Part shown: one piece after another, positions 16,391-24,082 of the stretch
Position numbering within the stretch: position 1 is the first letter of the stretch
How the letters are laid out: each line of letters starts with the position of its first letter
DNA from: Quadrisphaera granulorum
Lineage (GTDB): Bacteria; Actinomycetota; Actinomycetes; Actinomycetales; Quadrisphaeraceae
Length of the DNA stretch: 48,517 nt
Direction: 5' to 3'
Assembly (NCBI RefSeq): GCF_003149145.1
Contig: NZ_QGDQ01000036.1
Coordinates: 1 to 48,517, forward strand
Translations under genes and position numbers: made by a program
Notes under the pieces: model-generated
Told to the model about the DNA's origin: nothing
What the model saw: only the letters and a program-made list of their open reading frames with translations
The model's database searches: none

Positions 16391-17050
16391 TCACGCCATC
16401 ACCATCTGCGCCGCCATCCCCACGGTGACGACGGCGCCCGCCCACGCCGCGGCGCGGCGGGCCCGCACGGTGAGCCAGCGCCCCAGCAGGTGGCCGCCGA
16501 GGGACAGACACGAGTGCCAGACGATCGACGCGACCCCGCACCCGGCCGCGAAGGCGACCACGACGGCGGGTGTGGTCGACGGACCCAGCGACGCCGCCAG
16601 CGCCGTGAGCGTCAGCGTGGTCATCGGATTGGCCGCCGCCGCCACGACGAACCGCAGCCACGTCGAGCGGACCTGCTGCCCCGGCGGGCCGCTCCGGGTC
16701 GCGACATGCCGACCCGTCGGCTTCCCCGACTCCTCGCGCAGGGCGGAATGCAGCGCATGGGCGCCTAGGAGGAGGACGACGACGGCGGCGACCACCTGCA
16801 CCTGCATCCGCCACGGCGCCAAGGCCGCGCTGACGACGCTGCCGGTCGTCGCGGCGACGAGCGCGAAGACGACGTCGGTACTGGCCACCCCGACCGCCGC
16901 GGACATCGCCACGCGGGGCGTGGAGCGCATGCCCACCTCGACGAGCATGGCGCTCAGGGCGCCAAAGGGGATCGAGAGCACGAGCCCAGCGGCGACGCCC
17001 ACGGCCAGGCCCGTGACCACGGTCGGTCCCGCACCCCCCACGGGTCCCAT
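16391..17050 (-). CDS. LysE/RhtB-type exporter
   Basis: About 219 residues from ATG 17050, six hydrophobic segments. The first helix carries the proline/glycine motif L-S-I-P-F-G-A (the family's S-P-G-P variant), and N-P-M-T-T-L-T follows mid-protein, as in LysE-family amino-acid exporters. The frame stays open upstream through a 15-bp tandem repeat (17081-17155) that would add VAAL(D/H) pentads. An upstream GTG cannot be excluded, but the shorter start is more like the family. It is divergent from the ATPase gene at 17238. Confidence 0.78.
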   Translation of the reverse strand: MGPVGGAGPTVVTGLAVGVAAGLVLSIPFGALSAMLVEVGMRSTPRVAMSAAVGVASTDVVFALVAATTGSVVSAALAPWRMQVQVVAAVVVLLLGAHALHSALREESGKPTGRHVATRSGPPGQQVRSTWLRFVVAAAANPMTTLTLTALAASLGPSTTPAVVVAFAAGCGVASIVWHSCLSLGGHLLGRWLTVRARRAAAWAGAVVTVGMAAQMVMA

Positions 17051-17080
17051 CAGGGAGGCTCCGTCGACCAGCGCGTGCAG

Positions 17081-17155
17081 GTCGAGGGCGGCGACGTGGA
17101 GAGCAGCGACGTCGAGGGCAGCGACGTGGACGGCGGTGAGGTCGGGCGCGAGCAC
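17081..17155. repeat. 15-bp tandem repeat between divergent genes
   Basis: About five copies of a 15-base unit close to GTSGAGRGCRGCGAC run head to tail, the last ones degenerating. The unit length keeps frame: on the minus strand it encodes VAALD/VAALH pentads in frame with the LysE-type gene. It may be an N-terminal extension of that protein or a repeat in the divergent promoter region that could vary in copy number. Confidence 0.7.
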
Positions 17156-17237
17156 GGGAACTCCTCCGGCGGTCGGGGTGATCACCTCGGTCGCGGGAGC
17201 CCCCGCCTCACGCGGGAAGGCGGCCATACTGTGCGCC

Positions 17238-18959
17238 GTGCTGGGCCGTGAGGAGGAGCTGGCGGCCCTGGTGCGCACGGTGTCGTCGTGCCGGCTCGTG
17301 ACCCTCACAGGCCCTGCGGGGATCGGCAAGACGCACCTGGCCTGCACGGCCTCCAGCCGGGGGCTGCTCGGCGGGCCGGGTCCGGTGCTCGTCGTCGGCC
17401 AGGACACTGCTGGTCAAGGCGTCGACGATCAGGACATCGTCGGTCGGACGGCCGAGGCCCTCGCGGACCGCGTGCCCGGCAGGTGGGACGTCGTGCTTCT
17501 GGACGGCGCCGACACGGAACCGACGTCGGCCCGTGAGGCGGCCTCCCTGGTGCTCCGGCACGACACCGCGCTGAGGGTGCTGGTCACCTCGCGCGTACCG
17601 CTGGGCTTGCCCGGGGAGCAGCTCCTGCCGGTCGGACCGCTGGCGGTCCCGGGCCGGGAGGCCAGCCTCGTCGAAGCGCTGACCTCACCTGCGGCGCGAC
17701 TCGTGCTGGAGCGCCTCGAGGCGCGGGAGCCCGCTCTTGCGGTGCACCTTCGAGAGGCCGCGCAGGACGGGCAGCCGGGTCGAGACGACCTCGAGGCGCT
17801 GCTGGAGCTGGTGCGTCTGCTCGACGGGTCACCCCTGGCCCTGGAGCTCGCCGCCGGATGGCTGCGGTCGCTGACGCCACAGGAGGCGCTGGACCGGTGG
17901 CAGCGGGGCCTTCCCCTACCGGCGCCCCGCAAGGGTCCGGCGCTCGCCCGACACCGCAGCATCGAGGCCGCCCTGGCCGGGTCGCTCGCCGCGCTGTCTC
18001 ACCCTGCTCGCCGCGTGCTCGGGCTCATGGCCGTCACCGCGCGCCCTCTCGACTTCGCCGCGGTCGAGGCGCTGGTCGCGGGTGATGATGACGACGAGCT
18101 GGACGACGACGAACTGCTCGACGCCCTCGACGAGCTCGTCGACGGGTCGCTCGTGCACGCCGAGGCACACGGGACCATCACGCGCTACCGAGTGCCGGGA
18201 CCGCATCAATTCGTGGCGCGTGCTTTCACCGACGGGGACGAAGAGACCGCACGCAGCCGGCTGGAGGTGCACCTGGCAACTCGCTCACTGAACCAGCTCC
18301 GCCGTGTGGACCGGGTAGAGCGGGTGCCGATGCGGAACGCTCCCCCGCCGGGCGGGAACGTCGCCGGTCGCGATGCCCCTGAGTGCCTCGGTCCGGGCGC
18401 TGGCGTCGTCGCCCGCCTGGCGAGGACCTCCGACGGGTGGCTCGTCACCTGGCGCGGGCAGAGCGTGGAGCTGCCGCCGTCGAAGGGGATGGACGACCTC
18501 GTCGTCCTCCTCGGTGCCCCTGGTGTGCCGGTCTCCGCTGCAGCCCTGCGCGACGGTCGACCCGAGATGCCGGTGGGCACTGCGGACGCGGGGACGACGA
18601 ACGCCCTGACCGCCCGGCACGACGCGCTGCGCGCGCGGAGCGTCGAGCTGCGCGCGGCGTTGGACGCCGCCGACCGTCGCGGTGACGTCGAGGAGTCGCG
18701 GGCTGCGGCGGAGGAGCTGCTCCAGCTCGGGCAGCACCTGGCGGCTGGCCGCTGGGACTCCTCGACCATCACCGACAGTGATGATGCGGCGGCGCTGGAG
18801 CGGGCGAGGTCGGCAGTCGGCTGGCGGGTGCGCCAGGTGCTGCGCCTCCTCCGCGACCGCCACCCGGAGCTGGAGGAGCACCTACGGGCGTGCCTGCGCC
18901 TCGGCACCGTCTGCTGTTACGCGCCGTCACCACCGGTCGTCTGGGAGGTCGCGCGCTGA
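17238..18959 (+). CDS. AfsR/LuxR-type P-loop signalling ATPase without DNA-binding domain
   Basis: 573 residues from GTG 17238. The N-terminal nucleotide-binding domain shows G-P-A-G-I-G-K-T (Walker A, about residues 29-36), W-D-V-V-L-L-D (Walker B), T-S-R-V-P-L sensor and L-P-L/SPLALELAAG GxP-type motifs as in AfsR/LuxR STAND ATPases. The C-terminal ~190 residues match the module found at the end of actinobacterial ATPase/cyclase regulators: a strand pair W-L-V-T-W-R-G, P-S-K-G, then helices R-A-R-S-V-E-L-R and R-A-R-S-A-V-G-W-R-V ending L-R-L-G-T. No BTAD, HTH or TPR array is present, so it probably acts through a partner. CATACT 8 bases before the GTG may be a leaderless -10 box. Confidence 0.82.
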   Translation: MLGREEELAALVRTVSSCRLVTLTGPAGIGKTHLACTASSRGLLGGPGPVLVVGQDTAGQGVDDQDIVGRTAEALADRVPGRWDVVLLDGADTEPTSAREAASLVLRHDTALRVLVTSRVPLGLPGEQLLPVGPLAVPGREASLVEALTSPAARLVLERLEAREPALAVHLREAAQDGQPGRDDLEALLELVRLLDGSPLALELAAGWLRSLTPQEALDRWQRGLPLPAPRKGPALARHRSIEAALAGSLAALSHPARRVLGLMAVTARPLDFAAVEALVAGDDDDELDDDELLDALDELVDGSLVHAEAHGTITRYRVPGPHQFVARAFTDGDEETARSRLEVHLATRSLNQLRRVDRVERVPMRNAPPPGGNVAGRDAPECLGPGAGVVARLARTSDGWLVTWRGQSVELPPSKGMDDLVVLLGAPGVPVSAAALRDGRPEMPVGTADAGTTNALTARHDALRARSVELRAALDAADRRGDVEESRAAAEELLQLGQHLAAGRWDSSTITDSDDAAALERARSAVGWRVRQVLRLLRDRHPELEEHLRACLRLGTVCCYAPSPPVVWEVAR

Positions 18960-18970
18960 CAGTGAGCTGA

Positions 18971-19016
18971 CGTTGGGAGGTGCACGCCGCACGGCTCGGC
19001 ACCGCACCTCCCAGCG
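18971..19016. terminator. Bidirectional terminator between convergent genes
   Basis: Arms 18971-18983 and 19004-19016 pair at 12 of 13 positions (core TGGGAGGTGC / GCACCTCCCA) with a 20-base loop, between the ATPase stop (18959) and the sugar-kinase stop (19082). No U-tract, as is common in GC-rich actinobacteria. Confidence 0.6.
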
Positions 19017-19081
19017 GGAGGCGAGGACTCTCGCTGGAGGCACCACGGGCAGTGCGCGAACACGCCACGGACCGGTGGTTC

Positions 19082-20080
19082 TCAGGTGAGCAGGAACTCC
19101 TCGGGGTGGTCGCGACCGATCACGGCGAGGAGTCCGCGGTCCACCGAGACACCGCCTTCGGCGAGCGCGTCGAGCACCACTCCGGCCAGCGGCGGTGCGT
19201 CGGAGACCCGCACCGCCGCGGCTGGAGCAACTCGCTGCAGTTCGCGGACCAGGGCTGTTCGCATCGCGGGGCTTTCGGAGGTCGCCACAGAGCCGTTGAG
19301 GAGCACCGGCAGCTCTCCACTGGCGAGGTCGACGCCGACACGTTCGGCGCACCACCCCGCGTACCTGGCGAACGCCCTCGCCTGGTCCTCGACGATGCGC
19401 TGCGCCACCGCGTCGCCCTCGTCGGCGCCGGCGAGGACGAGGCGTGCGGCGCCCCAGAGCCGCTGCGGTGGTAGGGCTCCGAAACGCCGCACGAACAGGT
19501 GCCGGAGTTCCCAGCCGTCACGCGCCTCGAACGCTGCGAGCATCGATCGCGTGAGCGAGGTCGGCGGTCCGAGCCCCATCCACGCGCGGCACACCGCTTC
19601 GAGGGCCGAGCGGCCGAGTCCCTGACCCCCGAGGTCGTCGAAGACGAACATGCCGGAGCACTCCTCGCGCCCGCTGGCGGCGCGAGCGGCGACCGCCGGG
19701 CCGGTGCCGACGGTGATGCTCACCCCGGTCCCGCTGCCGTCGATGAGGCGCAACGACGCGTAGGCGTCGTTCTTCACGCTGAACGAACCGAGCTCGGGGA
19801 ACCTGCGCCGCAGGTGGGTACACCAGAACTCGGCGTCCTCCTCGAAGTCGACACCGGCGAGGCGCAGCGCCGCCGACGCCACCTGGCCGGTGGGCACCCC
19901 GGCTGCTCCGAGGGCGGTGCCGATGGCTCCGACGACGGCGTTCACGGCGTCCTCGGGAGACTTGGCCCCGTAGATGTCGCCGCACCCGCCGCGTCCGCGT
20001 CCCAGCACCGCTCCGGTGTGGTCGACGAGCACCGCGACGGTCTTGGAGTTGCCGGCGTCGACCGCGAGGTGGCTGCTCAC
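19082..20080 (-). CDS. BadF/BadG/BcrA/BcrD-type sugar kinase (GlcNAc-kinase-like)
   Basis: 332 residues of the ASKHA superfamily. The N-terminal phosphate-1 motif is D-A-G-N-S-K-T, the adenosine/phosphate-2 region appears as I-T-V-G-T-G-P and a further D-D-L-G-G-Q-G-L-G-R loop resembles N-acetylglucosamine kinases. It should phosphorylate a sugar at O-6 using ATP in the cytoplasm. GTG 20080 overlaps the stop of the GH4 gene (GTGA), so the two are co-translated, as expected if the kinase prepares the phosphorylated substrate the GH4 enzyme needs. Last gene of the carbohydrate operon. Confidence 0.87.
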   Translation of the reverse strand: MSSHLAVDAGNSKTVAVLVDHTGAVLGRGRGGCGDIYGAKSPEDAVNAVVGAIGTALGAAGVPTGQVASAALRLAGVDFEEDAEFWCTHLRRRFPELGSFSVKNDAYASLRLIDGSGTGVSITVGTGPAVAARAASGREECSGMFVFDDLGGQGLGRSALEAVCRAWMGLGPPTSLTRSMLAAFEARDGWELRHLFVRRFGALPPQRLWGAARLVLAGADEGDAVAQRIVEDQARAFARYAGWCAERVGVDLASGELPVLLNGSVATSESPAMRTALVRELQRVAPAAAVRVSDAPPLAGVVLDALAEGGVSVDRGLLAVIGRDHPEEFLLT

Positions 20081-21378
20081 GCGAGCAGGCGCTCGGGCAG
20101 GTAGTGGCGGTGAGCGCGCGCCATCTCGTCGTAGAGCTCCTCGGCGACGGCCAGCGTGGGGACCATGGGGTTGGCGGCCAGAGCCCTGAGGCCGTCGGCG
20201 CGGGTGCCTTCCCACGCCGCCACGGCGGCCAGGTACTGGTACTCGGCGAGCTGCTGCACCAGTCCCTTGACGGAGTGCGGCAGCGGCTTCTGCGGGAGGG
20301 GGTGGACGCCAGCTGCGTCGACCGTGCACCAGGCCTCCACGACGACGTCGTCGTCGAAGCCGGGGAGGAACCCGCCCGTGTTCGGGAGGTTGACCGGTAG
20401 ACGCGCACCGGTGTCGTTGAAGTGGGCGCTCATGACGTCGATGGCCAGCTCGAGCTCGTGGATGCCGCCGCGGGAACGACTGGGGTCGAGCGCGGGGACC
20501 TCCGCCCGGACCTGCTCGTCGTAGTGCTCCCAGTAGCCGGGCAGCGCCGTGAGGAGGTCCTCCGCGCGCGTCGTGGGACGTCCCCGCAGGTCGCGCAGCA
20601 CGTCCTCGGAGAAGTAGTAGTACTGGAAGTAGTCGGATGGGACCGAGCGCATGGCTGTGGCCAGGTGGAGCATGCGCCGCGAGTGGACGTCGAGCGAAGG
20701 GTCGTCACGACGCGCCTCCCAGGCTGCGTCGAGCAGCGGCATGAGGTCCTCGCCGTCGTAGAGGTGCTCCGTGGACCAGCAGTTGTGATTGACGCCGGCC
20801 ATGGTGACCTCGGCGCGCGCGGGGTCGAGACCCGCGGCGTGCAGCACCGTCAGCGGGAAGGTGATGGGGCCCTCGCACATCGACCAGATCGTCCGATCGC
20901 TGTAGAGGCTCACCGCCTGGGAGACGATGTTGACGGGATTCGTGTAGTTGAAGATCGTGGCACCGGGTGCGACGTCGTCGAGGTCGCGCAGGAGGTCCTG
21001 GTAGACCGCGATGGACCGCAGCGCCATGAAGAAGCCACCGGGCCCCTGCGTCTCCTGGCCGATCACGCCGTGCTTGAGCGGGATCCGCTCGTCCAGTGCC
21101 CTGGCCTCGAAGCCACCGGGCCGGAAGCTCGACAGCACGGCGTCGGCATCGGTCAAGGCCGCGCGTCGGTCCGTGGTCGAGGAGATCGTGATGTCCAGGC
21201 CCTGAGCGGCGGCGAGCTTGCGGGAGATGGTCTCCACCGCCTCCAGGTGTGTCGGGTCGGCGTCCTGGATGACCACTTCGGAGCCCTCGAACTCCTTGCC
21301 GTGGGCGAGCAACGAAGCCATGGTCCCCGCGCCACGCGAGGACCCTCCACCGATGTAGACGAGCTTGATGGAAGCCAT
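20077..21378 (-). CDS. GH4 family 6-phospho-glycosidase
   Basis: 433 residues. The N-terminal Rossmann motif Y-I-G-G-G-S binds NAD, D-A-D follows the second strand, N-Y-T-N-P-V-N contacts substrate, and C in S-M-C-E-G-P together with H in G-V-N-H-N-C-W are placed to hold the catalytic Mn ion. GH4 enzymes oxidise C3 transiently and eliminate the aglycone, usually from 6-phosphorylated disaccharides made by a PTS. Here no PTS is present and a sugar kinase follows. ATG 21378 has GGAGG 9 bases upstream. Substrate is likely a phosphorylated beta-linked glucoside, glucosaminide or chitobiose-like sugar. Confidence 0.88.
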   Translation of the reverse strand: MASIKLVYIGGGSSRGAGTMASLLAHGKEFEGSEVVIQDADPTHLEAVETISRKLAAAQGLDITISSTTDRRAALTDADAVLSSFRPGGFEARALDERIPLKHGVIGQETQGPGGFFMALRSIAVYQDLLRDLDDVAPGATIFNYTNPVNIVSQAVSLYSDRTIWSMCEGPITFPLTVLHAAGLDPARAEVTMAGVNHNCWSTEHLYDGEDLMPLLDAAWEARRDDPSLDVHSRRMLHLATAMRSVPSDYFQYYYFSEDVLRDLRGRPTTRAEDLLTALPGYWEHYDEQVRAEVPALDPSRSRGGIHELELAIDVMSAHFNDTGARLPVNLPNTGGFLPGFDDDVVVEAWCTVDAAGVHPLPQKPLPHSVKGLVQQLAEYQYLAAVAAWEGTRADGLRALAANPMVPTLAVAEELYDEMARAHRHYLPERLLA

Positions 21379-21471
21379 GGTTGTGCATCCTCCGGATGTG
21401 AGGGGGTGGGATCTGTGGGAGGTGGGGTTGAGGGGACGGGCGTGAGCGAGGGGCTGGACCGTCGGAGCCCG

Positions 21472-22251
21472 TCAACCCGTCGCGGCGGCGAGGTCGGCCA
21501 CCAGCGTCGGTGCCTTGCACTCGACCGCGATCGTGGAAGGCCACGTCGGGTCGTAGCTGTCGGCTGCCGCGATGCGCTGCAGCGCCGTGCGCTTGTGCTC
21601 GCCCGTCACGATCATCACGACCTCGCGGGACAGCGAGGCGATGGTGTCGACACCGACGGTGACCCCGTGGGTGGGCACCTTCTCGAGGCTCGTCAGTTCG
21701 GCGAAGGTGCCCATGTTGTCGCGGCGGGTGGCCTCGCCGAGCGCCGCGACGTGGGTCATCGCGGCGCGGGCCGTGCCAGGTTGGTTCAGGGCGATGTGCC
21801 CGTCGGTCGCTCCCGTCGCCAGGAGGAAGAGGTCGACCCCACCGGCCGCGCTGATGCGGTGGTCATACTCGTCCGGATCGTTGGGGTCGGGCACCCAGAT
21901 CTCCCGGGGTGGTGTGGTCCCCGCGGCGGCGCAAGCCGCGGCCAGCGGCGCGAGGATCTCCCGCTCGCCGAAGCCCAGGCACGAGTAGGACCGTTGCGGG
22001 TCGATCCGCGAGAAGCCCGACGCGTCCACCTGCAGGTATTCGTCCATGAGGACGACGACGAGTCGCGACACGTCGAGCCCGGCGGCCGCTCGCCGGGCCA
22101 GTGCCCGGTAGGTCGGGTGGGCGCTGCGCCCGCTCGGGCACCCGAGGAGGAAGGGGTGTGGTCCGCTGGCGTGCAGGCGTTGCGCCACGAGCGAGGCCAC
22201 GTGTTCGCCGACCGACTCCGCGTCCGGCTTGATGAGGGGTACGAGGGACAC
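21472..22251 (-). CDS. NagB-like sugar-phosphate deaminase/isomerase with altered catalytic residue
   Basis: 259 residues. Aligned by motif to glucosamine-6-phosphate deaminase: the L-M-D-E-Y-L loop keeps the proton-transfer Asp, and T-D-G-H-I-A-L-N-Q-P-G keeps the catalytic Asp-His pair. The conserved Glu of the N-E-P motif (E. coli Glu148) is Gln here. It should use a hexosamine-6-phosphate-like ligand, but deamination may be changed to isomerisation or be weak. GTG 22251 follows GGAGCT. It lies in the ABC-sugar operon. No NagA deacetylase gene is in the locus, so a free-amine or non-amino sugar is as likely as GlcNAc. Confidence 0.82.
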   Translation of the reverse strand: MSLVPLIKPDAESVGEHVASLVAQRLHASGPHPFLLGCPSGRSAHPTYRALARRAAAGLDVSRLVVVLMDEYLQVDASGFSRIDPQRSYSCLGFGEREILAPLAAACAAAGTTPPREIWVPDPNDPDEYDHRISAAGGVDLFLLATGATDGHIALNQPGTARAAMTHVAALGEATRRDNMGTFAELTSLEKVPTHGVTVGVDTIASLSREVVMIVTGEHKRTALQRIAAADSYDPTWPSTIAVECKAPTLVADLAAATG

Positions 22252-22318
22252 GACAGCTCCAAGCTGTGAGAAGGGGAAGCCAGGGGAGGTAGCAGCGGCT
22301 TCCGGGGACCGAGCCGAG

Positions 22319-23137
22319 TCACTCCTTGATGGAGCCGGCGAGCATCCCCGCGATGAACCGGCGCTGGAAGAGGACGTACAGGCCGAGGACGGGGGCAGCC
22401 ACGATGAGGCCGGCCGCGGCCAGGAGGTTGATCTGCGTGGTGTAGCGCCCCTGGAACGAGCCCAAGGCCACCGTGGCCGGCTGCAGGTCCCCTTGGAGGA
22501 AGACCAGAGAGAGGAAGTAGTCGTTCCACGTCCACATGAAGCTGAGCAGGGCCAGCGTGTAGATGGCCGGCCGGACCATCGGCGCCCCGAGCAGGCGCAA
22601 CGTCGTCAGAGGGCCAGCGCCGTCCAGCTCGGCGGCCTCGAACACGGATCTCGGCAGCGCACGGAACGCTGCCCTCAGCCAGAAGACGCCGAAGGGGACG
22701 CCCATCCCGAGGTGGATCAGCAGTATCCCCGGCAGGGTTCCGACGAGCCCGACGTCCCTGAACTGGAAGTACAGCGGGACGATGATGGCTTCGGTGGAGA
22801 TCATCATTCCGAGGAGCAGCACCGGGAACAGCACCTTCTCTCCGGTGACTCCCAGGACCCCGAACGCGAATCCTCCGAGGAGGGCAAGCAGAAGCTGCCC
22901 GGCGACCGCGCAGACCGAGATGGTCAGCGATACGCCCATCGCCCGCCCCAGGTCGGCCACGTGCCACGCCTCGACGAAGTTTCCCCAGGTCAGCTGCGTC
23001 AGCGCGGGGCGCCCGGAGATGTCGGGGCTGAGCGCAGTCAGCAGGAACACCACGACGGGGGCGAGTACGAGGACAGCCATGACCCCCAGGACGACCTGGT
23101 TGACGACGACCTCACCGCTCCGCTTCACGTCAGTCAC
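22319..23137 (-). CDS. Carbohydrate ABC transporter permease, MalG type (CUT1)
   Basis: 272 residues, six membrane helices. The EAA loop contacting the ATPase reads E-A-A-E-L-D-G-A-G then L-L-G-A-P-M-V-R-P. The C-terminus I-A-G-M-L-A-G-S-I-K matches MalG-like permeases. It overlaps the MalF-type permease by 8 bases (stop 23130, ATG 23137), so they are coupled. No ATPase gene is in the operon. CUT1 systems in actinobacteria often share a single MsiK-type ATPase encoded elsewhere. Confidence 0.93.
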   Translation of the reverse strand: MTDVKRSGEVVVNQVVLGVMAVLVLAPVVVFLLTALSPDISGRPALTQLTWGNFVEAWHVADLGRAMGVSLTISVCAVAGQLLLALLGGFAFGVLGVTGEKVLFPVLLLGMMISTEAIIVPLYFQFRDVGLVGTLPGILLIHLGMGVPFGVFWLRAAFRALPRSVFEAAELDGAGPLTTLRLLGAPMVRPAIYTLALLSFMWTWNDYFLSLVFLQGDLQPATVALGSFQGRYTTQINLLAAAGLIVAAPVLGLYVLFQRRFIAGMLAGSIKE

Positions 23138-24080
23138 GCTCCGCAGTGCGCGTCACGACGACGGCGATGAGCAGGCACAGCACCGCCATCGTCACGCCGA
23201 TCGCGGCAGCCAGCCCCACCTGCGGGTTCTGGAAGGCCGCCCGGTAGAGCGCCACCGCCGGTGTGAGGGTGGAGGTGCCGGGTCCCCCACGTGTGGTGAC
23301 CCAGACGAGATCGAACGTGCGCAGCGAGGCGGTGACCGTGAGGGTCACCGCAATGGCCACCTGGCCCCTGAGTCCGGGGAGGGTGACGCAGAAGAACTCG
23401 CGCACCGGACCTGCGCCGTCCATGCGGGCAGCCTCGTAGAGCTCGGGGTTGATCGCCGTCGTCCCGGAGATGAACAGCACCATGCAGAACCCGAAGGTGG
23501 CCCAGGTGCCCACGAGTCCGAGCGCCGGCAGCGCCCAGGTGAAGTCCGCCAGCCACGCCCGTGCGAGGGACCCGAGACCGACGGCCTGGAGGACGCTGTT
23601 CAACGGCCCGTCCAACGCGTAGATGCGGCGGAAGACGAGAGCGACGACCACGCTCGTCAACACCTGGGGCAGGAAGAAGATCCAGCGGTAGACCGCCATC
23701 CCTCGGCTGCGCCCCCTGGCGAGGAGCGCAGCCGAGAGCAGCCCGAGCACGATGGGCAGCACGGAGAAGAACACGACGAGCACGAGCACGTGCCCGACCG
23801 TTGACCGGAGGACGGGGTCCGTCGCGAAGGAGGCGTAGTTGCGCAGGCCGACCCAGGTCGCCGCGCCGACGCCGTCCCAGGAGTAGAAGGAGTACCGCAC
23901 CGACTGCGCCAAGGGGATCAGGACGACGGCGCCGTACAGGGCCAGGGGGATGGCGGCGAGCGCCAGTCCGGTGAGGCGCCGCCGCCGGGCCAGACCTCCG
24001 GGACGCCGGGGAGGCGTCGAGGCTGTCACGACCGGAGCCGGCCGATGCGGCGCCGTGGTCTTCTCGTCGGTCGACAGCAC
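23130..24080 (-). CDS. Carbohydrate ABC transporter permease, MalF type (CUT1)
   Basis: 316 residues: a long basic cytoplasmic N-terminus, about six membrane helices, and the EAA loop Y-E-A-A-R-M-D-G-A-G. It forms the membrane channel with the MalG-type partner. ATG 24080 is 2 bases past the stop of the binding-protein gene. Confidence 0.93.
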   Translation of the reverse strand: MLSTDEKTTAPHRPAPVVTASTPPRRPGGLARRRRLTGLALAAIPLALYGAVVLIPLAQSVRYSFYSWDGVGAATWVGLRNYASFATDPVLRSTVGHVLVLVVFFSVLPIVLGLLSAALLARGRSRGMAVYRWIFFLPQVLTSVVVALVFRRIYALDGPLNSVLQAVGLGSLARAWLADFTWALPALGLVGTWATFGFCMVLFISGTTAINPELYEAARMDGAGPVREFFCVTLPGLRGQVAIAVTLTVTASLRTFDLVWVTTRGGPGTSTLTPAVALYRAAFQNPQVGLAAAIGVTMAVLCLLIAVVVTRTAERD

Positions 24081-24082
24081 GC

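Noticed and set aside
16425-18959. Single 844-codon gene including the ATPase
   Set aside because: The first 271 codons are antisense to the LysE-type gene; the ATPase starts naturally at GTG 17238.
20422-22269. 615-codon plus-strand frame
   Set aside because: Antisense to the GH4 and NagB-like genes; no domain and repetitive acidic/basic composition.
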